Assembly: GCA_014729205.1 (NCBI GenBank)
Contig: WJKG01000449.1
Location: 1-5,330, forward strand
Length of the DNA stretch: 5,330 bases
Direction: 5' to 3'
Origin: a candidate division GN15 bacterium
GTDB lineage: Bacteria; Zixibacteria; MSB-5A5; GN15; FEB-12
Below are positions 1 to 5,330 of the stretch, one piece after another. The position numbers and the translations under genes are program-made. The notes below the pieces were generated by a model. It did not search any database. It was not told where the DNA came from and was given only the letters and a program-made list of their open reading frames with translations. Position 1 is the stretch's first letter. Every line of letters starts with the position of its first letter.

Positions 1-1376
1 GATACGCCGCGGAAGCTGTCGGCCAGTTCCTCGAGCTGACGGAGCCGCTTGATGTAGGCCTCCAGGGGTTCCCGACGAGCCCCGGGACGAGCACCGGAGA
101 TACCGTCGGCAGCCTGCACGATAACCGTATACGGGCTAATGATGGCCACATCGCCGTGGTGTCCCTCGGCGGCATTAACCACGATCTCGCTCTCGCCGAA
201 ACGCCTGAGGAAGTCGGCGCCGATCTGGGTGTGCGTACCTTCGGTCTCCCGGTCGATAGCTTTGCCCAGATCATGAAGCAGACCGCACCGTTTGGCTACC
301 AGGGCATCCAGCTTCAGTTCGGCGGCTATCAAACCGCACAGCATGGCCATCTCTTTGCAGTGCCCCAATACGTTCTGGCCATATGACGTCCGGAAGTTCA
401 GCTTGCCCAGATGACGAACGATCTCCGCATGCAGCCCGTGAATACCAAGCTCAAAACAGGCCTGCTCACCCGCATCACGGACGATAACTTCCATTTCCCG
501 CTGTGACTTTGCCACCAATTCCTCGATACGAGTCGGGTGGATGCGACCATCGCTGATTAGCTTCTCCAGCGCCATGCGGGCTATCTCGCGCCGCACCGGA
601 TCATAGCCGGAGAGAATAACCGCTTCGGGAGTATCGTCTACAATCACGTCAATACCGGTCGCCGTCTCGAAAGATCTGATATTGCGCCCCTCGCGACCGA
701 TAATGCGGCCCTTCATCTCGTCACTCGGCAAGTTGACGACAGACACTGTTGTTTCCGACGCGTGCTCGGCCGCACATCGGTAAACCGCCTGAAGAATAAT
801 CTCGCGGGCCTCTTTCTCGGCGTTCTGTTCAGCCCTCTCCTTTATCTCCTTGACCTTGGAGGCCGACTCAATCTTGGCCGTCTCCAGCATATTGTCCATC
901 AACACCTTCTTGGCTTCTTCGGGCGTCATTTGAGCGATGCGCTGCAACTGCTCGTTCTGGCGTGCCATCACCTCTTCGAGCTCGGCCTCTCGCTTCGTGA
1001 TACCCTTTTCACGCCCCTGAAGGTCACCCTCGCGCTTGTCCAGATCCTTGGCGCGTTGCTCGACAAACTCCGTCTTCTTCGAAACCGCCGCTTCCTGGTC
1101 ACCGAGTTTCTTGGTCTCCTGCTCCAGCTCGCGGCGTTTCTGCTCGACCTCCTTCTCGAACTCACTCTTGAGCTTCATCCACTCTTCGCGAGCTTCGAGA
1201 GCAGCCTCCTTCTTCTGTATCTTGGCCTCACTCTTGGCCTCAGCGATGATCTTCTTCGCCTCAGCCTCGGCCTTATCAACATCGACCTGCGCGGCTCGGC
1301 GTGCCGCCTTCGATGCCACGAAGAACGTCACCAAACCGACAACCAGAGCGACGCCGACTACGACAATCCAGTCCAT
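1..1376 (-). CDS. rny: Ribonuclease Y, C-terminally truncated by window edge
   Basis: This is a membrane-anchored endoribonuclease that starts mRNA decay by internal cleavage; 458 residues are visible, of about 520 usual for the family. Domains seen in order: an N-terminal hydrophobic anchor at about residues 3-21, followed by basic residues; a long Glu/Lys/Ala-rich coiled coil at about 30-205; a KH RNA-binding domain with the GRIIGREGRNIR motif at 223-234; and an HD phosphohydrolase domain. In the HD domain the putative metal ligands are H339 (in NVLGHC), H368-D369 (in LLHDLGKA), the HH pair at 406-407, and D424 (in QAADGISGARPGARRE). The frame is open to base 1, so about 60 C-terminal residues are missing. 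The ATG is supported by a strong GGAGG about 6 nt upstream and by the anchor starting at residue 3. It follows zapA after 95 nt, with a terminator-like hairpin between them, so it may have extra control of its own. Identification is firm from the KH and HD motifs and the architecture. Confidence 0.97.
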   Translation of the reverse strand, partial: MDWIVVVGVALVVGLVTFFVASKAARRAAQVDVDKAEAEAKKIIAEAKSEAKIQKKEAALEAREEWMKLKSEFEKEVEQKRRELEQETKKLGDQEAAVSKKTEFVEQRAKDLDKREGDLQGREKGITKREAELEEVMARQNEQLQRIAQMTPEEAKKVLMDNMLETAKIESASKVKEIKERAEQNAEKEAREIILQAVYRCAAEHASETTVSVVNLPSDEMKGRIIGREGRNIRSFETATGIDVIVDDTPEAVILSGYDPVRREIARMALEKLISDGRIHPTRIEELVAKSQREMEVIVRDAGEQACFELGIHGLHAEIVRHLGKLNFRTSYGQNVLGHCKEMAMLCGLIAAELKLDALVAKRCGLLHDLGKAIDRETEGTHTQIGADFLRRFGESEIVVNAAEGHHGDVAIISPYTVIVQAADGISGARPGARREPLEAYIKRLRQLEELADSFRGV

Positions 1377-1382
1377 ATCTAT

Positions 1383-1387
1383 CCTCC
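1383..1387 (-). promoter_or_regulatory. Strong Shine-Dalgarno of rny
   Basis: The minus strand reads GGAGG, then six bases, then the rny ATG. A second purine run, GGGAGGG, lies just upstream at about 1391-1397. This is the clearest ribosome binding site in the window. The other complete genes have only weak or poorly spaced sites, so rny looks independently and efficiently initiated. Confidence 0.8.
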
Positions 1388-1393
1388 AACCCT

Positions 1394-1408
1394 CCCGATA
1401 CGGTCGGG
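1394..1408 (-). other. Small hairpin in the rny leader
   Basis: On the minus strand CCCGA and TCGGG can pair as a 5-bp stem around a 5-nt loop, immediately 5' of the purine-rich ribosome binding region of rny. The stem is short and could be chance. If real, it would sit in the leader of any transcript entering rny. No T tract follows, so it is not a terminator. Confidence 0.3.
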
Positions 1409-1460
1409 TCTTGATGCAAAGATGTCACAAATGGGATAATAAGAATCGGAAGGCCGACAG

Positions 1461-1493
1461 AAAAACGCGACTCACCCGCCAGACGGGGAGTCG
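1461..1493 (-). terminator. Terminator-like hairpin overlapping the zapA stop
   Basis: On the minus strand CGACTCCCCG pairs with CGGG(T)GAGTCG around a 5-nt TCTGG loop. This gives a 10-bp GC-rich stem with one bulged T. It is followed by CG and then five T residues (plus-strand A tract at 1461-1465). The zapA TGA stop lies inside the 3' arm, with its T as the bulge. Geometry fits an intrinsic terminator between zapA and rny, though the T tract is short and starts 2 nt after the stem. Partial read-through into rny is likely, because no convincing rny promoter is visible in the gap. Confidence 0.6.
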
Positions 1494-1786
1494 TTTAATG
1501 TATGGTCCAGACGATTCAGAAGCTGATCGAGCCGTTGCCCGACCGCGGCCTGTGTCGTCTTCAGTTCATCCGATGTCTCATCTAACTCAGAAGCAATCGA
1601 CATAGCTGCCAAAATGGCAATCTTGTCACGACCGAATGATCTACCTTCGGCCGCCGCCTCCTGCATGCGAGCATCGACCAGATCAGCGATCCTCGATATT
1701 CGGGCATTATCTACCGACCCGGCAATAGGATACTCATCGCCGTAAATCGTTACCACTACCCGGTTTTCGCCATCTGAATTGGACAT
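1472..1786 (-). CDS. zapA: Cell division protein ZapA
   Basis: ZapA is a small cytoplasmic protein that binds FtsZ, cross-links its protofilaments and stabilises the Z ring. The 104 residues match the family length (about 100-110). The N-terminal beta region reads NRVVVTIYGDEYPIAG (8-23), the typical ZapA start. A helix follows with ISRIADLVDARMQE (30-43), then RDKIAILAAMSIASEL (53-68), the conserved long helix entry. A C-terminal coiled-coil helix runs to about residue 97. The ATG is chosen because the conserved beta strand begins only a few residues later. The nearest purine run, AAGG, is just 1 nt from the ATG, so the ribosome binding site is poor. It lies 106 nt downstream of a coiled-coil gene that probably works in the same process, and upstream of rny. 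Its C-terminus shares a nine-of-fourteen residue match with that neighbour. Confidence 0.93.
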   Translation of the reverse strand: MSNSDGENRVVVTIYGDEYPIAGSVDNARISRIADLVDARMQEAAAEGRSFGRDKIAILAAMSIASELDETSDELKTTQAAVGQRLDQLLNRLDHTLNDSPSGG

Positions 1787-1789
1787 ACC

Positions 1790-1867
1790 TTATGGAAAAT
1801 CTACCAGTAATCCGCGCTTTCTTATCCCACTTTATTACAATAGGTTACGGAAAACTACCGATTACCG
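1790..1867 (-). repeat. Degenerate 25-nt direct repeat upstream of zapA
   Basis: Two related copies lie at 1790-1814 and 1845-1867, about 55 nt apart and in the same orientation. On the plus strand both have TTA-y-GGAAAA-(t)-CTACC, followed by a less conserved tail ending in CCG, with about 19 of 25 aligned positions identical. The downstream copy reaches to within 4 nt of the zapA start codon and overlaps its weak ribosome binding region. They could be paired sites for a regulator or the remnant of a local duplication. No function can be assigned from one genome. Confidence 0.45.
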
Positions 1868-1882
1868 GAGGGGAAAGTCAAG

Positions 1883-1911
1883 AAAAAAAGAACTACGAGG
1901 CCATGCTCTCG
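1883..1911 (-). terminator. Possible weak terminator after the coiled-coil gene
   Basis: On the minus strand CGAG(A)GC and GCCTCG can pair around a 3-nt loop, giving a 6-bp stem with one bulge at 1896-1911. The TAG stop of the coiled-coil gene follows, then TTC and a run of seven T residues (1883-1889). The T run is good but the stem is short and separated from it by six bases, so strong termination is unlikely. It may cause only partial attenuation before zapA. Confidence 0.3.
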
Positions 1912-2135
1912 AGTTCATCAAGACGATTCAGGACCGTTGATAACCGCGAACGAACCGCCTCGGATTGATCCGCATTCTTGAGCTGAAGCTCCTCGTGCTC
2001 CTTCTTGAGCGACTCAAGCTCCGTACGATACCGCTCATTGGCTTCCTTGAGCTCCGAGTTCTCCTTGCGAAGCGACTCTACCAGCGAACAGACGGTTTCA
2101 ATCTTGTGCGTCAGTTGTTCCAGCTTATCGTTCAT
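1893..2135 (-). CDS. Small coiled-coil protein, ZapB-like, probable division factor
   Basis: The 80-residue product is almost wholly a predicted coiled coil rich in Glu, Lys, Leu and Arg (about 3-77). It has no membrane segment and no signal peptide, so it should be cytoplasmic. Size and heptad character resemble ZapB (about 80 residues, a coiled coil that binds ZapA at the Z ring). They also resemble the small coiled-coil proteins found beside zapA in other bacteria, such as the gammaproteobacterial TIGR02449 group. Sequence alone does not separate these, because coiled coils match each other loosely; the division role is inferred mainly from the zapA neighbour. Its ATG is 2 nt after the pheT TAG, and AAGGG lies about 10 nt upstream, so translation is probably coupled to pheT. 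The C-terminal AV..RL...LNRLD (60-73) recurs in ZapA. The single Cys is at residue 16. Confidence 0.8.
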   Translation of the reverse strand: MNDKLEQLTHKIETVCSLVESLRKENSELKEANERYRTELESLKKEHEELQLKNADQSEAVRSRLSTVLNRLDELESMAS

Positions 2136-2137
2136 GA

Positions 2138-4534
2138 CTACTTATCCCTTATCTCAGCATTGAACTTCTGGTTTAGCATTTCCACCACATGCGCTTGCCG
2201 TTCATCGACTTCCTCACTCGACAAGCTGCGCTCAGGTGAGCGATAACGAATGGTCACCGCAATCGACTTGCGACCCTCCTGAATCTGTTTACCGGTGTAC
2301 AAGTCGAATATTCCCACGTGCTCGGCCAAATCACCGGCGGTCTCTTTGATCGCCGCAATCAACTCGCCGGCACGCACCCCAGTATCGACAACAATGGCCA
2401 GATCTCGAGGCGCCGATGGATACACCGGCAAGGGCCTGTACTCGGCCAGCGGCCGGCGCAGATCCATAATCTTCTCCGCCTCCAACTCAGCCATGTAGAC
2501 CGGCTGCTTGATGCCGAAGTGCTTCAGGGCTTTGCTGCCCAACTCCCCGATGATACCAACCGGTTTGTCGTCTATGAGAACTTCGAAACCTACGTCCGGC
2601 TGAAAGAACTCCCTCGGTGAGTCCTTGAAAGTCAGCTCACCCAGCCCCAGACGGTCACAAAGCTCTTCCAGCGCGCCCGTGATATCATAGAAATCGAGCG
2701 GTCGCGGCCGATCGCGCCAGGTGTGTTCGGTGTCACCTGTCACGGCAATGACTAACCGCAGCCGCTGACCACCGGTAGGATCATCCTGGTTTGCCACCGG
2801 GAAGTAGACATTCCCGATCTCGAACAGACGCAGGTCAAGATTGCGATGCGCCAGATTGTGGGCCACCACCTCGGCTGTAGTCGGCATCAGGCTTGTCCGC
2901 ATGATATTCAGATCACCCGATGAATAGTTGGCCAGCTTGACCTCGGGCTGATCGGGATAGAATACGCCGGCATCCCTGGTATCGGCGAGGCCGTGATTGA
3001 GAATCTCATCGAATCCGGCCCCCACCATTAGCTGCCGTAACTCCTGCTGAAACATGTCCACGGGATGGCGCGGCGTATACAGCGGTCCCAGGTTGTATAT
3101 AGCGTCAGGAACCGCGTCGAAACCCTCGATTCGCGCCACCTCCTCAATCAGGTCGATCTCACGCTCGATATCAGGACGGAACGTCGGCACAGTCACCTGC
3201 AAAGGCCCCTGGCCATTGCTCACACTGAACTCAAGTCCCTCGAATATCTCCTGCATGCGCTGGCTGCTGATCGCAGTACCCAGAATCCGATTGCAACGCT
3301 CCGGACGGATGGAGACTGTCATGGGCATGATCTTCTCAGGATAGCAGTCCACTACCCCCTGCAGCACCTCTCCCCCGCACAACTCCGCCATAAGGGCGGC
3401 AGCACGGTCAATGGCCCGCTCCAGCCCCCCGTTGGGATCAGCACCACGCTCGAAACGGGCCGAGGATTCAGTCGCCAGGCCGAGGTGCCGCTTGCTCTTG
3501 CGAATGACCGAGGGATTGAAAAAGGCCGCTTCCAGCAACACAGTGGCCGTATCGTCAGAGACCTCGGAGTTCAGTCCACCCATCACGCCACCGGCGGCGA
3601 CACCCTCTTTGCCGTTGGTGATCAGCAATACATCGGGAGTCAGCTCGTGTTCTTTGTAATCCAGTGTCGTGAATGTCTCGCCCGGTTTGGCTCGACGAAC
3701 CACAACCTCGCGCGATCCGAACCGATCCAGATCAAAGGCATGCAGCGGGTGACCAGTCTCGAGCATCACGTAGTTGGTAATGTCGACTATACTGGAAATC
3801 GGGCGTATGCCGGACATCAACAACCGTTGCTGCATCCACCACGGCGATTCTCCCACAGAGACACCCTTGATAACACGGGCTGCATACCGCGGGCAGGCAT
3901 CGGGATCCTCGATCACCACCGAGACTTCGTCAGTCGCCTTGGCGCTGCTCTGCGTGAGTTTGATCTCAGGATACCTGACATGCGTATTGGCCAGTGCCGC
4001 CAGGTCGCGCGCTATACCGATTGCGCACATGGAGTCCGGCCGATTGGGCGTGAGTTCGAACGTAAGGCGATAGTCATTGAAACTCAAAGCCTCGGCCAGC
4101 GGCGTGCCGAGACTGGCATCCGTGTCAAGCACCATGATACCGGCATGATCCTCGGATAATCCCAGCTCGCGCTCGGAGCAGATCATTCCGCAGGATGTTA
4201 CACCACGTATCTTGACTCTCTTGATCTCCATGCCCCCGGCAAGTTTAGCACCCAGAAGAGCCACCGGTACAGTTTGCCCCTCGGCTACATTGGGAGCACC
4301 ACAGACGAGGTCCATTGTCTCGCCGCCAACATCAACCGTAGCCAGTTGGATTTTATCGGCACCCTTTATGGGGCTGAGTTTGATTACCTTGCCGACGACC
4401 ACCTTGTCCAGGTGCTCGGCCATCGGCTCGATCTCCTCGCAGGCGGTCCCGCAGAGGGTGAGCCTCTCGGCCAGGTCATCGACCAGCCAGTCGACCCCGG
4501 AGAGCTCCTTAATCCAGTTGTATGAAATCTTCAT
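2138..4534 (-). CDS. pheT: Phenylalanyl-tRNA synthetase beta subunit
   Basis: PheT is the large subunit of the cytoplasmic (alpha-beta)2 enzyme that charges tRNA-Phe. It binds the tRNA and hydrolyses mischarged Tyr-tRNA. At 798 residues it has the usual full length. Visible domains: the N-terminal MKISYNWIKEL signature; an EMAP/OB-type tRNA-binding domain at about 40-150 (VVVGKV, ADKIQLATVDVG, CGAPNVAEGQ); the B3/B4 editing domain at about 205-385, with NYVMLETGHPLHAFD, GGVMGG and TESSARFERGADP; the B5 domain at about 405-475, ending in FRPDIEREIDLIEEVARIEG; a catalytic-like core at about 480-690; and a C-terminal ferredoxin-fold anticodon-binding domain at about 703-795 (PVYPSAPRDLAIVVD). 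H265 and E335 sit where family editing residues are expected, so editing is probably intact. The ATG directly abuts the pheS TAA with no good Shine-Dalgarno, which indicates coupled translation. Confidence 0.98.
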   Translation of the reverse strand: MKISYNWIKELSGVDWLVDDLAERLTLCGTACEEIEPMAEHLDKVVVGKVIKLSPIKGADKIQLATVDVGGETMDLVCGAPNVAEGQTVPVALLGAKLAGGMEIKRVKIRGVTSCGMICSERELGLSEDHAGIMVLDTDASLGTPLAEALSFNDYRLTFELTPNRPDSMCAIGIARDLAALANTHVRYPEIKLTQSSAKATDEVSVVIEDPDACPRYAARVIKGVSVGESPWWMQQRLLMSGIRPISSIVDITNYVMLETGHPLHAFDLDRFGSREVVVRRAKPGETFTTLDYKEHELTPDVLLITNGKEGVAAGGVMGGLNSEVSDDTATVLLEAAFFNPSVIRKSKRHLGLATESSARFERGADPNGGLERAIDRAAALMAELCGGEVLQGVVDCYPEKIMPMTVSIRPERCNRILGTAISSQRMQEIFEGLEFSVSNGQGPLQVTVPTFRPDIEREIDLIEEVARIEGFDAVPDAIYNLGPLYTPRHPVDMFQQELRQLMVGAGFDEILNHGLADTRDAGVFYPDQPEVKLANYSSGDLNIMRTSLMPTTAEVVAHNLAHRNLDLRLFEIGNVYFPVANQDDPTGGQRLRLVIAVTGDTEHTWRDRPRPLDFYDITGALEELCDRLGLGELTFKDSPREFFQPDVGFEVLIDDKPVGIIGELGSKALKHFGIKQPVYMAELEAEKIMDLRRPLAEYRPLPVYPSAPRDLAIVVDTGVRAGELIAAIKETAGDLAEHVGIFDLYTGKQIQEGRKSIAVTIRYRSPERSLSSEEVDERQAHVVEMLNQKFNAEIRDK

Positions 4535-5330
4535 TTAACCAAACTGCCTGAGGAATCGGATGTCATTGTTATAGAACAGCCGGATGTCCTCGATCCGGTG
4601 CTTCATCAAGGCAATACGCTCCACGCCCAGACCGAAGGCGTAACCGGTGTACTTCTCCGGATCATACCCCGCCTTCTGCAGGACATTGGGATCGATCATC
4701 CCACACCCGAGAATCTCCAGCCACCCGGCGTACTTGCAGAGCTGGCAGCCACTGCCTCCACACAGGAAACAGCTCACATCGACCTCCGCCGATGGTTCCG
4801 TAAAAGGGAAAAACGACGGGCGGAACTTCAGCTTCACATCCAGACCGAAATACGCCTTGCAGAAAGCAACCAGCACACCCTTGAGATCCGCCAGTGTAGC
4901 GTGTTCGTCGACCGCAAACCCGTCGACCTGATGAAAGGCCACGTGTGCCCGGGCCGAGATAGCTTCATTGCGAAAAACCTTGCCGGGCGTAATAATCTTG
5001 AATGGCGGCTGTCGCTTCTCCAGTTCCCGTGCCTGGACCGGAGTCGTATGGGTGCGGAGCAGTCGACCGCCCTCCACGAACAGCGTATCCTGCATGTCGC
5101 GGGCAGGATGGTCGGGCGGAAAATTGAGCGCCTCAAAGTTGTAGTAGTCGGTCTCGATATCCGGGCCATACGCGGTCTCGAACCCCATGCCGTAGAAGAT
5201 GTCACAGATCTCCTGCAGCGCCTGGTTGGTTATATGCACCACGCCCTGACGGCTCTTGGTGCCGGGTAGCGTTGGGTCGAACGCCGAGGCCGTCTTCGAC
5301 TCGGAAAGCTTCTGCTGGATCTGCGCCAAC
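4535..5330 (-). CDS. pheS: Phenylalanyl-tRNA synthetase alpha subunit, N-terminus outside window
   Basis: PheS is the catalytic subunit of phenylalanyl-tRNA synthetase, which activates Phe and transfers it to tRNA. The last 264-265 residues are visible. About 70 N-terminal residues, the coiled-coil arm that contacts tRNA, lie beyond base 5330. A TTG at the very edge is in frame but is not the true start. Counting from that TTG, class II core motifs are clear: PPDHPARDMQDT (71-82), LLRTHTTPVQ (90-99), the motif 2 region with GKVFRNEAISARAHVAFHQVDG (116-137), RPSFFPFTEPSAEVDVSC (170-187) and motif 3 AFGLGVERIALMKH (231-244). The Ala in YAFGLG occupies the position that shapes the Phe pocket in this family. 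An insert carries CxxC...CxxC (Cys 187, 190, 195, 198), as in the zinc-type PheS of many bacteria. The sequence ends in the usual NNDIRFLRQFG. It forms one unit with pheT, with no intergenic base. Confidence 0.98.
   Translation of the reverse strand, partial: LAQIQQKLSESKTASAFDPTLPGTKSRQGVVHITNQALQEICDIFYGMGFETAYGPDIETDYYNFEALNFPPDHPARDMQDTLFVEGGRLLRTHTTPVQARELEKRQPPFKIITPGKVFRNEAISARAHVAFHQVDGFAVDEHATLADLKGVLVAFCKAYFGLDVKLKFRPSFFPFTEPSAEVDVSCFLCGGSGCQLCKYAGWLEILGCGMIDPNVLQKAGYDPEKYTGYAFGLGVERIALMKHRIEDIRLFYNNDIRFLRQFG

Noticed and set aside
762..1439. A 225-codon leucine-rich plus-strand frame that looks like a membrane protein.
   Set aside because: It is the reverse complement of the Glu/Lys-rich coiled coil of rny: GAG and AAG codons read backwards give CTC and CTT leucines. 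The hydrophobicity is an artefact.
1377..1471. Possible 6S RNA gene next to zapA, or a dedicated rny promoter.
   Set aside because: The 95-nt gap is too short for a typical 6S RNA of about 180 nt. The best -10-like box on the minus strand (TATTAT) has no acceptable -35 at a 16-18 nt spacing.
1036..1605. A 189-codon serine-rich plus-strand frame bridging rny and zapA.
   Set aside because: It is antisense to two well-supported genes and the gap between them, with low-complexity composition and no recognisable domain.
1852..1881. Possible zapA promoter with a TTGACT -35-like box at 1876-1881 (minus strand).
   Set aside because: At 17-18 nt spacing the -10 candidates are GTAGTT or TAGTTT, which match the consensus poorly, so a sigma-70-type promoter cannot be supported.
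3065..4159. A 364-codon open frame on the plus strand, opposite pheT.
   Set aside because: It lies wholly antisense to conserved pheT domains, its translation resembles no known protein, and such frames arise often opposite genes of this base composition.
5327..5329. TTG at the right edge as a start codon for pheS.
   Set aside because: It falls inside the protein: about 70 conserved N-terminal residues are expected upstream, so this codon encodes an internal Leu of a gene cut by the window edge.

Overview
The window reads as a short stretch of bacterial chromosome in which every recognisable gene is on the minus strand. In transcription order (high to low coordinates) they are: the 3' part of pheS, complete pheT, a small coiled-coil protein resembling ZapB or its relatives, zapA, and the 5' part of rny (RNase Y). 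Both edges cut a gene: pheS lacks its N-terminus and rny lacks its C-terminus. There are no tRNA or rRNA genes, CRISPR arrays, insertion sequences or signs of recent transfer. The region is housekeeping.

Organism: composition is moderately GC-rich. The PheRS subunits, a Cys4 zinc-type motif in PheS, and the linkage pheST - coiled coil - zapA - rny all fit a Gram-negative-type environmental bacterium, such as a deltaproteobacterial or FCB-group-like lineage. No marker here fixes the phylum, so this is a weak inference from gene order and protein character.

Layout: pheS and pheT abut exactly (TAA followed directly by ATG). pheT and the coiled-coil gene are 2 nt apart. These three genes should be co-transcribed and translationally coupled. 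A 106-nt gap precedes zapA. It holds a U-rich run after a small hairpin and a degenerate 25-nt direct repeat. A 95-nt gap precedes rny. The zapA stop codon lies inside a GC-rich hairpin followed by a T tract, so it looks like a partial or conditional terminator. rny then has a strong Shine-Dalgarno sequence of its own.

Function: PheS and PheT form the (alpha-beta)2 phenylalanyl-tRNA synthetase. ZapA, and probably the coiled-coil protein, act at the FtsZ ring. RNase Y is a membrane-anchored endoribonuclease that initiates mRNA decay. I do not see a new biological system here. The most interesting points are the motif shared by the C-termini of the coiled-coil protein and ZapA, the terminator-like hairpin embedded in the zapA stop codon, and the repeat upstream of zapA.
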